From positions 1-16,631 of the forward strand of contig JAGYIK010000018.1 in the NCBI GenBank assembly GCA_018402605.1: a stretch of DNA of 16,631 nt, written 5' to 3'. The DNA is from Litorivicinus sp. GTDB lineage: Bacteria > Pseudomonadota > Gammaproteobacteria > Pseudomonadales > Litorivicinaceae. Numbering within the stretch: the stretch's first letter is position 1; the number at the start of each line of letters is the position of its first letter. This document shows positions 8,753 through 15,111 of the stretch, one piece after another. A model generated the notes under the pieces. That model was not told the origin of the DNA. It was given only the letters and a program-made list of their open reading frames with translations, and did no database searches. A program made the position numbers and the translations under genes.

Positions 8753-10204
8753 TCAGATTGGAGGCTGATTATCCAACCAGGAGGCAAAACGCTGCAATTG
8801 TTCTAAATGATGAGATTCAAGTGGCTCATGACTCAAACGCATGAGTTCCTCTTGTAATTTGGTGAGGGTCATTGTTTTGGCATCATCTCCCAACAACTTG
8901 TGTCGTCGAACAAGCTGCCAACGTCGCCATTCGGCGGGTGACAAGCTTTGTGGGAAGTTGCGGGCGCGGTATCGAAACAGTAGTTCGGGATACCTCGCAT
9001 CCTCAAATGCGGGATTCCACGACTTCAGCGCCTCCGGATCCATCAGCGGGCCGCTTTCAAGTAACTCTCGATCATGGTGTGAGAGAAATGCGCCGCCATA
9101 CAGTGCATGATCCACATCGTCTGATACAGCAGTTTCTGGCTCCTGTAGTGCCTGTCGTGCCAACTGGTACAACTGCTTAAACGCAGGGGACTCTTGGATG
9201 TGATGCCATGCATCAAGATGCGCATTTTGCTGTACTTCATCGCGACCAAAATCCGCCATGCGGAGCTTGGTCTCACTCTCAATCGAATCCCTTCGGAACA
9301 CCATCGGTTGCGCATTAATTCGAACAGTTTGCACACCAATCCGACGCAGCTCTGCCCGACGCACATCAGGCGTTACTGAATCCGATACGACCGTTGCCAA
9401 GCCAGCCAACACCTGCTCAGGGGCGATGTCGAGATCGAAGGCGATATAATCGTTTGATTTTTCGGCGAGTCGGAAGGGGATCCATAGATCACGCGTGTAA
9501 CCGCGCTCCCAACCCGCAAATGGGGTCACCTCAAGCAGACCTTGAGTGCGACCATCGGCCCGAATCAGATCAGTCACCTGATGTTTATCAATCCGTTTTA
9601 AACAGTCAGCGAAAAAATCTGCATCGTGGTGTGCCATCCGCCGTGCCAGCCGCGCAGTGACAGCGACATCGGCTGCCGCGTCATGGGCATGTTTCAGACC
9701 TACATCGAGTTGATTCAATGGCCCAATACGGTCCAACTTAAACCGTGGCCGACCATCTTGGTCTTCAGGCCATGTAATCACATCCGGGCGAAATACAAAG
9801 TAGGACAAAACCACCGGATACAAGTCAAACCGCGCACGACCCTCTGCATATTGCCAACGATAGGGGTCGCGTAAACAGCGGTAAAACACATGTTGTGTAA
9901 ATTTGTCATCGAAGTGTCTGGAGTTGTATCCGGCAACCAAGGTTTTGGGAGCGATAAGCTGTTCCAATCGGCTCGCAAGCTCGGCCTCAGAAATCCCGTC
10001 CCGTTGATGCTGATCTGGCGTAATTTGGTGAATCAGCATGGCGCCAGGCGATGGCAACACATCGTCCGGAATACGAATCAAGACGGACTCAGGGTCCGAT
10101 AGGGACTCCATGCCCGGGTCCGTATATTGCCACCCGAGTTGGACTGGACGGTCTGCTGCTGCATCACGTCCCGAGGTTTCGTAATCGTACCAAAGAAACT
10201 GCAC
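8753..10204 (-). CDS. sbcB: exodeoxyribonuclease I (SbcB)
   Basis: This 483-residue protein has the DEDDh exonuclease core: YDYETSG (catalytic Asp7 and Glu9), FDD at 98-100 followed by FTQHVFYR, and HAHDAAADV (His174, Asp179). The DPYRW, RPDVITWPEDQDG and LLFRYRARNFPQSL blocks match E. coli exonuclease I, and length is the family norm. It removes nucleotides 3'-5' from single-stranded DNA in recombination and mismatch repair. The start is GTG at 10204-10202, three bases after the minE stop, so it is almost certainly translated from the min operon mRNA; the ribosome binding site is weak, suggesting coupling. Intact. Confidence 0.95.
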   Translation of the reverse strand: MQFLWYDYETSGRDAAADRPVQLGWQYTDPGMESLSDPESVLIRIPDDVLPSPGAMLIHQITPDQHQRDGISEAELASRLEQLIAPKTLVAGYNSRHFDDKFTQHVFYRCLRDPYRWQYAEGRARFDLYPVVLSYFVFRPDVITWPEDQDGRPRFKLDRIGPLNQLDVGLKHAHDAAADVAVTARLARRMAHHDADFFADCLKRIDKHQVTDLIRADGRTQGLLEVTPFAGWERGYTRDLWIPFRLAEKSNDYIAFDLDIAPEQVLAGLATVVSDSVTPDVRRAELRRIGVQTVRINAQPMVFRRDSIESETKLRMADFGRDEVQQNAHLDAWHHIQESPAFKQLYQLARQALQEPETAVSDDVDHALYGGAFLSHHDRELLESGPLMDPEALKSWNPAFEDARYPELLFRYRARNFPQSLSPAEWRRWQLVRRHKLLGDDAKTMTLTKLQEELMRLSHEPLESHHLEQLQRFASWLDNQPPI

Positions 10205-10207
10205 TGC

Positions 10208-10459
10208 CTATCGCTCGGGTAGAGTCACGTTCAATTCAAGCACGGACGCGTCCCCATGCCGATCAAGCCGAATGTTGACCTGATCATCTGAGACCGCAAC
10301 ATACTTCTTCACCACCTGCAGGATTTCGCGTTGTAAGTCAGGCAAAAAATCCGGACCCGAGCGATTATTACGTTCATGGGAGATAAGAATCTGTAACCGC
10401 TCTTTCGCCGCGGATGCTGAACTCGGTTTTTTACCGCCGAACAAACCAAACAAAGCCAT
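10208..10459 (-). CDS. minE: cell division topological specificity factor MinE
   Basis: This 83-residue protein starts MALFGLFGGKKPSSASAAKERLQILISHER, with the amphipathic membrane-binding start followed by the MinD-contacting helix, and ends with the dimerisation domain (DDQVNIRLDRHGDASVLELN). Its length matches the family. MinE displaces MinD from the membrane, drives pole-to-pole oscillation and so keeps division at mid-cell. Its start lies three bases after the repaired minD stop (10463-10465), and its GGAGG ribosome binding site sits inside the minD tail. Intact, unlike minC and minD next to it. Confidence 0.95.
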   Translation of the reverse strand: MALFGLFGGKKPSSASAAKERLQILISHERNNRSGPDFLPDLQREILQVVKKYVAVSDDQVNIRLDRHGDASVLELNVTLPER

Positions 10460-10462
10460 CAG

Positions 10463-10531
10463 TCATTGCCCTCCCAATATGCGCTTGAAAAGCCCTGCTT
10501 TTTCGGCGTCAGGAATTTCATGGGGCGTGTT
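10463..10531 (-). pseudogene. minD: severed C-terminal end of minD (membrane-targeting sequence)
   Basis: Beyond the apparent minD stop, the minus strand still encodes the standard MinD tail. First, in the +1 frame, VLGETRPMKFLTP; then, back in the original frame from 10504, EKAGLFKRILGGQ followed by TGA at 10465-10463. The latter is the amphipathic membrane-targeting helix typical of MinD (consensus like KKGFFKRLFGG). Two bases seem to be missing near 10543-10546 and one near 10504-10506 (CCC read as CC). The preserved motif argues that intact MinD exists in the cell or was lost very recently. Confidence 0.8.
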
Positions 10532-11272
10532 TCACCCAAAACCTGCAACCGCGTCTGCATAGGCAACCCCTGCATCCGATTCATGATCCAAGATCACGGG
10601 AACTCCTGTGTTCGACGCTTTGAGTACGGCCTTCGATTCCGGAATCACACCCATCAAATCGACCGCCAAAATGTCACAGACATCCGCATGCGAGAGCATC
10701 TCACCATTTTCCACGCGCACCGGATCGTACCGGGTGATCAAGAGGTGCTCGACGACTCGGCCACCTTCTTTCGCGCGCTTGGATTTAGATTGCAAAATAC
10801 CGAGAATCCGATCCGAATCGCGCACCGAAGACACCTCCGGATTCGTCACGATGATGGCATGATCCGCAAAGTGAAGCGCCATAGTCGCGCCACGCTCGAT
10901 ACCAGCCGGCGAGTCGCACACAATGTACTCAAAGCCCATCTCAACGAGTGCGTCGATGACGGACTCGACGCCCTCTTCACTTAACGCATCCTTGTCTTTT
11001 GTCTGACTGGCCGCGAGGATTGAGAGATTCTCAATCCGTTTGTCTTGGATCAGCGCTTGGTTCAAAGTCGCTTCACCTTGGATCACATTGACAAAATCAA
11101 ACACAACACGGCGCTCAACACCCATGATCAGATCCAGATTTCTCAGACCTACATCAAAATCGATCACAACGGTTTTGTGGCCGGCCTGCGCCAACCCAGC
11201 TGCAAATGCCGCTGACGAGGTGGTTTTACCCACACCCCCTTTCCCTGAAGTGACGGTCACGACTATAGCCAA
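10532..11272 (-). CDS. minD: septum site-determining ATPase MinD, C-terminus lost by frameshift
   Basis: The readable frame (246 aa) carries the deviant Walker A KGGVGKTT (residues 11-18), FDVGLRNLDLIMGVERRVVFDFVN, YIVCDSPAGIERGA and VTNPEVSSVRDSDRI, all diagnostic of MinD, an ATPase that binds the membrane as a dimer, recruits MinC and blocks polar Z-rings. MinD is normally about 270 aa; this frame stops at 10532 after AYADAVAGFG, before the membrane-targeting helix, which survives downstream out of frame. The start is TTG at 11272-11270, supported by AGGAG about 8 bases upstream and 13 bases after the minC stop. As written the product could not bind membranes. It is second in minCDE-sbcB-sulP. 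Confidence 0.93.
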   Translation of the reverse strand: MAIVVTVTSGKGGVGKTTSSAAFAAGLAQAGHKTVVIDFDVGLRNLDLIMGVERRVVFDFVNVIQGEATLNQALIQDKRIENLSILAASQTKDKDALSEEGVESVIDALVEMGFEYIVCDSPAGIERGATMALHFADHAIIVTNPEVSSVRDSDRILGILQSKSKRAKEGGRVVEHLLITRYDPVRVENGEMLSHADVCDILAVDLMGVIPESKAVLKASNTGVPVILDHESDAGVAYADAVAGFG

Positions 11273-11280
11273 GTTGTTTT

Positions 11281-11285
11281 CTCCT
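11281..11285 (-). promoter_or_regulatory. minD ribosome binding site supporting a TTG start
   Basis: AGGAG on the minus strand lies eight bases before TTG (11272-11270). It fixes the non-ATG start that gives the canonical MinD N-terminus AIVVTVTSGKGGVGKTT. Confidence 0.6.
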
Positions 11286-12017
11286 TTAAGACAATACTGA
11301 ATACATTAACGCATTCCCGGCAGGGTCAAGCCCAACGCGAATCGATGCAGACCGATATCCCTCAGGGATATTCTCTGAACCCACATAGACGCCCGATACC
11401 GACACCAGTTCAGGTTCGAATTGCTGGCAAAAGACACTCGCATCGCTTCGCCCACTGACCCCTGCAGCCACCCGACCTCGGAGGCGACCATACACATGCA
11501 CATGGCCGTCCGCCATAATCTCCGCACCTTCGCTAACCTATCCGAGAATAATCAGATCTCGATCTCTTGCGTAAATCTGCACTCCTGAGCGGATGGGGCC
11601 TTCCACGATCATCGCAGGCTCGGCTGAGACTCGTGTCTCTGGCTCTGATGCATCTACGCGCGTTGCCTCATCAGTGCGTTCAGCGATCTGTGTGACGTTC
11701 TGTGATGACAACCAAGGCAGTCCCAACCGATCAGCGGTTGCGCGATGCGTTGGTCGCCGGTAGGCTAATCAAATCAATATCAAGCGCGTCCATTGCAGCA
11801 ACAGCCGATTCAATAGACTTTGGCTCACATCCACTGCGGGTTTGAGCACGAGGCCATTTCCTGCATTAAAGTAGGCGCACGCACACTGCGCCTCGAGCCA
11901 AGCACCGAGCTCGCCACAATCCGATGGCCACTCCAACGTCATTAAACTATAGCGATTGGCGCGAATCCTCGGCTCTTGAAGTATTTTATTGGTCAAAGAA
12001 TCGTTTCCTAAGTTCAA
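11286..12017 (-). pseudogene. minC: septum site-determining protein MinC, broken by two frame changes and an in-frame TAG
   Basis: Pieces of MinC are readable in order. The N-terminal domain reads RYSLMTLEWPSDCGELGAWL and YFNAGNGLVL (about 11820-12017). One base then seems missing near 11817-11822 (AAA read for AAAA), after which SIESAVAAMDALDIDLISLP continues in another frame. The original frame returns at about 11736 (one extra C or two missing bases) with ADRLGLPWL, a linker, then the C-terminal domain RSGVQIYARDRDLIILG, an in-frame TAG at 11540-11538, and VSEGAEIMADGHVHVYGRLR through to TAA at 11288-11286. MinC inhibits FtsZ assembly at poles when recruited by MinD. Start is uncertain: TTG at 12017, or TTG seven codons downstream with AGGA in front. 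As written no functional MinC would be made. Confidence 0.85.
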
Positions 12018-12030
12018 ATTGAAGTGTTAC

Positions 12031-12069
12031 TTGACGAAACAACATTCGTTCTTTAATATCCGCGCCTCG
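12031..12069 (+). promoter_or_regulatory. strong sigma-70 promoter with GC-rich discriminator for the tRNA
   Basis: A -35 box TTGACG (12031-12036) and a -10 box TAATAT (12054-12059) are separated by 17 bases, close to consensus. The following CCGCGCCTC is a GC-rich discriminator typical of stable-RNA promoters under ppGpp (stringent) control. Transcription should begin near 12066, a few bases before the tRNA. The quality of this promoter argues that the tRNA gene is live. Confidence 0.75.
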
Positions 12070-12072
12070 ATT

Positions 12073-12149
12073 TGTGGGGTGGAGCAGCCTGGAGAGTTCG
12101 CGGGCCTATAACCCGAAGGTCAGAGGTTCAAATCCTCTCCCCGCTACCA
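12073..12149 (+). tRNA. initiator-type tRNA(fMet)-like gene with altered anticodon
   Basis: A 77-base tRNA with encoded CCA shows initiator traits: no Watson-Crick pair at 1-72 (T1/T72), the GGTGGAGCAGCCTGG D-arm start, three G-C pairs at the base of the anticodon loop (GGG 12102-12104, CCC 12112-12114) and the AACCCGAAGGTC block. The T-arm AGAGG/CCTCT pairs perfectly. But the loop reads CCTATAA where initiators have CTCATAA, giving TAT at 12107-12109 instead of CAT and C at position 33 instead of T; one base seems to be missing at position 27 and the D-loop has an odd AGA. Either the sequence is wrong here or this is a damaged copy. Confidence 0.78.
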
Positions 12150-12233
12150 CTTTCCCAAAGGGTTGCATCTGTTGCACCTTGAGGGTTATTCGGTGGTGGA
12201 TCGACATGGCAGATCTGAACATGGTCTGCGCAC

Positions 12234-12569
12234 TCAACTGAATGTCCCCGATATTTCTCGATCGATTTCACCGACCAATCGCACAATTTCAGCATCCACC
12301 ACACGTCCTGTTGCACCGAGCATTTCAATATATGGCGCGATCCCGCAGGAGTCTGGCAATGGGTCCCCTTGCTCGATCAGCTCTCGCATCCGTCCAATAA
12401 AAATGAACTGCAGCCATGCTTCAATGTCGAGCGTGTCATAGCAAAATGGCAATGTGCTTGCGAGCGCCTGAGCTGAAGGACGCTCATCTGACCAGCATCC
12501 GATTTCACGCATTCGAAATTCGATCGCATTGAGCTTTGCGACAACCACATCACGCACGGATGTCGTCAA
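12234..12569 (-). CDS. yqcC: YqcC family protein (DUF446)
   Basis: This 111-residue protein matches YqcC: a helical start, then PSAQALASTLPFCYDTLDIEAWLQFIFIGRM and the DPLPDSCGIAPYIEM block, in the same order and at the usual length (about 109 aa). Function is unknown in the family; it is cytoplasmic and helical with no catalytic motif. The start overlaps the end of the upstream parA-like gene by four bases (ATGA, 12569-12566), so it is the last gene of a three-gene minus-strand unit. No convincing terminator is seen between its stop and the convergent tRNA gene. Confidence 0.85.
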   Translation of the reverse strand: MTTSVRDVVVAKLNAIEFRMREIGCWSDERPSAQALASTLPFCYDTLDIEAWLQFIFIGRMRELIEQGDPLPDSCGIAPYIEMLGATGRVVDAEIVRLVGEIDREISGTFS

Positions 12570-13330
12570 ACCGTGCCCTCAAGCTCGTCCAGCAACGCCA
12601 CAAACTCGCGACTCAATCGATGCGAACGATTCATGTGTATGAGTGGCTTGGCCCGCTCATGCGACTCACGCATGATCACACTGGAGGACAACGTCGTTTG
12701 GCTGACGGGCAAGCCCTCAGCTCGCAACCCCTCGATTAATGCGTGTGGAACCTTACCTCGCGCAGGGACCTGATTTGGGACGATTGCCTCCAGTTTCAGG
12801 GCCGCATTGTGGTCCGCCTGGATTTCCTGAATCGTCTCGAGCAATTGATACAGCGCATTTTTGGAGAACGTATCGCAGTCAAACGGCACCAACACGGTGT
12901 CTGCTGCAATCAATGCGGAGCGAGAGAAAAAGTTCAGTGCCGGCGGCGTATCGAGATAAACGCGGTCGTATGCGCCTAAGTCATTGAGTGCCTCTTTCAA
13001 TTTGAACATTTTGTATCGACTCTCGAGCTTATGCTCGAGTTCGAGTAGGCCCCGCCCTGATGGCATGATGGATAAATTCTCATACGGTGTGGGATGAATG
13101 AGATCTGCCGTGGTATCGCGCGAGTACAGCGATAAATGATTTTGAAAGAAACTCTCAACGCCGGGAAGGGCCTCAGTTTGCGCTCCGAGTACGTACTGGG
13201 ACGTATTACCCTGCACATCAAGATCGATGAGCAGAGTCCTCAGGCCACGCGCTGCACTGGCTGCGGCGAGATTGACCGCGATACTCGACTTACCCACGCC
13301 ACCTTTCTGATTAAAAACCACACGACGCAT
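12566..13330 (-). CDS. orphan ParA-like P-loop ATPase
   Basis: This 254-residue protein has the deviant Walker A KGGVGKSS (residues 9-16) after MRRVVFNQ, switch/Walker B regions LLIDLDVQGNTSQYVLG and VYLDTPPALNFFSRSAL, and the C-terminal LSSSVIMRESHERAKPLIHM segment of small ParA proteins. Such ATPases dimerise with ATP, bind DNA non-specifically and position plasmids, chromosomes or protein complexes. No parB gene or recognisable parS site is in view. Instead, the gene lies 6 bases after a membrane-anchored coiled-coil protein gene, whose end contains its GGGAG ribosome binding site, and overlaps yqcC. That context suggests a chromosomal, non-plasmid positioning role. Intact. Confidence 0.9.
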   Translation of the reverse strand: MRRVVFNQKGGVGKSSIAVNLAAASAARGLRTLLIDLDVQGNTSQYVLGAQTEALPGVESFFQNHLSLYSRDTTADLIHPTPYENLSIMPSGRGLLELEHKLESRYKMFKLKEALNDLGAYDRVYLDTPPALNFFSRSALIAADTVLVPFDCDTFSKNALYQLLETIQEIQADHNAALKLEAIVPNQVPARGKVPHALIEGLRAEGLPVSQTTLSSSVIMRESHERAKPLIHMNRSHRLSREFVALLDELEGTV

Positions 13331-13336
13331 TTGATG

Positions 13337-14266
13337 TCACTCCCGCGGCTGTAAAGCAAGATTGACTCGATCATCCAGGTCGATCAATCGCTGCGTCAAT
13401 TGTCGGCGGCTGGCATCCACAGCCTCCAAAAGTTGTCCTTGCTGAGTGACCTGCTCTGAGAGTCGGTCGACTTGCTCAGACAAGAGTTCGATTCCCAACA
13501 CATTTGAGCTGCTGGCGGCTAAGGATTCGACCTCTGTCCGAAGTGAGGATAGATTCGTATCGAGCAAGGCCATCTGATCGGACACCTGCTGCATGGTGGC
13601 ATCTGAGGTGCTTATCTGCGTGACAATAGATTGAAGTTCTGAATTCATTGATGCGGTTTGCTCAGTCAGTTCCGCTACCCGAGCCCCCTGACCCGTCAAG
13701 TCGTCCACTCGCGTACGTTGGGCATTGAGCTGCTCTGCCAACAATGCCAATTGCTCATCTGACTTCGCGGTCAAGTTGCTCACACTGCGTTCCAGTTTAG
13801 GAACTGTTTCACCCAAGGATGCCACGGCTTGATTCAGCGCTGCCTGCGATTGCTTAAAGGCAGTTAATTCCTGGGTTACATCCGCTTGCAGCCGTTTCTC
13901 TAACGCCGCGAGACTCTGCCGCATTTGGGCATCGGACTGCGCCAGCTCACCAATGCCCTGGGATTGCGATTGATTGAGGCGACTAATGGTCTCCTCGAGC
14001 ACTGTGGCCTGCTCTTGTGCCTTCGCCAATGCAGCCTGATATCGACCTGCTTCTTCAAGCCCAAAAAACGCCATACCGAAAGACGCCGCCAAACTCAACA
14101 AGACCAGCAGCCAAAGCAGCCATGGCGTGGTCGTCGCTGCCGCCTGTGGCTTCGGAGTCTGAGAGGACGATTGCGCTTCTCGCGGCTTCAGTGGAGCCTC
14201 GATAGGGGCGGAACTGAGTGTTGCGGTGGACGTATCGTCACCGAATTGGGGTTCTTTGCGTGTCAT
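13337..14266 (-). CDS. membrane-anchored coiled-coil protein, function unknown
   Basis: The start is set at ATG 14266 (309 aa), with GGAAG five bases upstream; a TTG 33 bases further up is in frame but lacks a better site. Layout: a disordered, Pro/Ser/Thr-rich cytoplasmic stretch (residues 1-47), one hydrophobic helix PWLLWLLVLLSLAASFGMAF (about 48-67), then a long helical, Gln/Ser/Leu-rich coiled coil to near the end (about 75-305) with repeated phrases such as LNQAVASLGE, AELTEQTASM and LSEQVDRLSEQV. The topology suggests cytoplasmic N-terminus and periplasmic coiled coil, although the reverse cannot be excluded. I do not recognise a named family. It is the first gene of a unit with the ParA-like ATPase and yqcC, so it is a candidate membrane partner of that ATPase. 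Confidence 0.8.
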   Translation of the reverse strand: MTRKEPQFGDDTSTATLSSAPIEAPLKPREAQSSSQTPKPQAAATTTPWLLWLLVLLSLAASFGMAFFGLEEAGRYQAALAKAQEQATVLEETISRLNQSQSQGIGELAQSDAQMRQSLAALEKRLQADVTQELTAFKQSQAALNQAVASLGETVPKLERSVSNLTAKSDEQLALLAEQLNAQRTRVDDLTGQGARVAELTEQTASMNSELQSIVTQISTSDATMQQVSDQMALLDTNLSSLRTEVESLAASSSNVLGIELLSEQVDRLSEQVTQQGQLLEAVDASRRQLTQRLIDLDDRVNLALQPRE

Positions 14267-14395
14267 GCGTCTTCCAAGTGAAGGTCTGAGTGTAACCAAT
14301 CCAAGAAAAAAACGGAGTATCGCGGCGAATAAAACATTGATTTGTCATAGTCAAACCCCACAATTTGACCACGCAACATCAATCTGGAGGTTCCC

Positions 14396-14983
14396 ATGGC
14401 TTTTGAATTGCCAACACTGCCCTACGCAAAGAATGCGCTAGCTCCCCACATTTCAGAAGAAACGCTCGAGTTTCATTACGGAAAGCATCACAAAACGTAT
14501 GTGGATAACCTGAATAATCTGGTTCCCGGAACTGAATTCAGCGCCAAACACTAGAAGAGATTATTAAGACATCTGCGGCGGCATTTTTGGCATAATGCAG
14601 CACAGGTCTGGAATCACACGTTTTATTGGCATTGTTTGTCACTCACTGGCGGCGGCGAACCAACAGGCGGTGAATGGAAGGATGCTACCAAGGTGAAATT
14701 TGGTTCATTTGAAAATTTCAAAGAAGAATTCACTAAAACGTCTGTCACAACATTCGGCTCAGGCTGGGGTTGGCTGGTTAAAAATGCTGCAGGCGAGCTC
14801 GAGCTTGCATCGACGATTGGTGCCGGTAATCCGATGACTGATGGAAAGACACCATTACTCACATGCGATGTGTGGGAACACGCCTACTATATTGATTATC
14901 GCAATGCGCGCCCTGCCTATCTCAAAGCGTATTGGGAGCTTGTCAATTGGGACTATGTTGCTGAGCAGTACGCGAACGCGTAA
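14396..14983 (+). pseudogene. sodB: Fe-superoxide dismutase SodB, broken by clustered indels
   Basis: From ATG 14396 (GGAGG at 14386-14390) the frame reads MAFELPTLPYAKNALAPHIS and FHYGKHHKTYVDNLNNLVPG, the SodB N-terminus with metal-ligand His in LEFHYGKHH. It then hits TAG at 14552. Shifted by one base, LEEIIKTS follows; shifted again, GGIF; and from about 14585 the original frame returns with NAAQVWNHTFYWHCLS, FGSGWGWLVKNAAGELELAS and LTCDVWEHAYYIDYRNARPAYL, holding the other ligands (His in WNHT, Asp and His in DVWEHAYY). Three bases appear missing between 14546 and 14594, one in AAA. Repaired length would be about 196 aa, normal for SodB, which converts superoxide to peroxide and oxygen. 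A strong terminator follows. The preserved remainder suggests an error or a very recent lesion. Confidence 0.9.
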
Positions 14984-14986
14984 TTC

Positions 14987-15010
14987 AAAAGCCCGCAACA
15001 GCGGGCTTTT
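14987..15010 (+). terminator. Rho-independent terminator after sodB
   Basis: A perfect 10-base inverted repeat, AAAAGCCCGC and GCGGGCTTTT, flanks the loop AACA, and the T-run extends to TTTTTT. It starts 4 bases after the sodB stop. Because the arms begin with A and end with T it could terminate in both directions. Confidence 0.92.
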
Positions 15011-15012
15011 TT

Positions 15013-15054
15013 ATTTGCATTGCAAATTCATGCCTCTAGTGCAATATTATTGCA
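15013..15054 (+). promoter_or_regulatory. two perfect palindromes around a candidate promoter, possible metal-regulator (Zur-like) operator
   Basis: ATTTGCATTGCAAAT (15013-15027) is a perfect dyad with 7-base arms around one base, and TGCAATATTATTGCA (15040-15054) has 6-base arms around ATT. A possible -35 TTGCAA (15020-15025) and -10 AATATT (15043-15048), 17 bases apart, fall inside the dyads, so a bound repressor would cover the promoter. The A/T-rich centre recalls Fur-family operators, but the match to a known Zur box is not exact, so the regulator is an inference from the histidine-rich metal protein downstream. Confidence 0.5.
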
Positions 15055-15055
15055 T

Positions 15056-15079
15056 CCAATGCGTAATCCTTAGCATTGG
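15056..15079 (+). repeat. third inverted repeat upstream of the histidine-rich gene
   Basis: CCAATGC (15056-15062) and GCATTGG (15073-15079) are perfect 7-base arms around a 10-base spacer. They reuse the CAATGC/GCATTG element that also occurs inside the first palindrome, so they may be extra half-sites for one regulator or a hairpin in the 5' untranslated mRNA. Confidence 0.45.
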
Positions 15080-15099
15080 CATACAATCAAACACGTAAC

Positions 15100-15104
15100 G
15101 GGAG
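15100..15104 (+). promoter_or_regulatory. ribosome binding site deciding the start of the histidine-rich gene
   Basis: GGGAG lies seven bases before ATG 15112 but only one base before the in-frame ATG 15106, so 15112 is the likely start. That start also gives a clean signal peptide. Confidence 0.6.
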
Positions 15105-15111
15105 CATGTCT

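Noticed and set aside
8307..8844. Plus-strand reading frames opposite sulP
   Set aside because: They mirror the transporter's membrane-helix codons, show no family resemblance or ribosome binding site, and vanish outside the gene.
11538..12017. Recoding (programmed frameshift, selenocysteine or pyrrolysine) in minC
   Set aside because: No slippery heptamer or recoding hairpin is evident, TAG does not encode selenocysteine, and three separate lesions plus those in neighbours fit error or decay better.
12107..12109. Genuine tRNA-Ile with TAT anticodon
   Set aside because: The body has initiator hallmarks (unpaired 1-72, GGG/CCC anticodon stem, AACCCGAAGGTC block) and position 33 is not T, so it is a distorted initiator rather than an isoleucine tRNA.
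12207..12228. Weak hairpin GCAGA...TCTGC between the tRNA and yqcC as a terminator
   Set aside because: Arms are only five bases and there is no T-run on either strand.
12566..13330. Plasmid partition locus
   Set aside because: No parB, replication gene or iteron-like repeats are nearby, and the neighbours (yqcC, sodB, min genes, tRNA) are chromosomal.
14636..14983. The 115-residue reading frame as a separate gene
   Set aside because: It is the C-terminal part of SodB in the same frame as the sodB start, separated only by the indel cluster; it has no own ribosome binding site.
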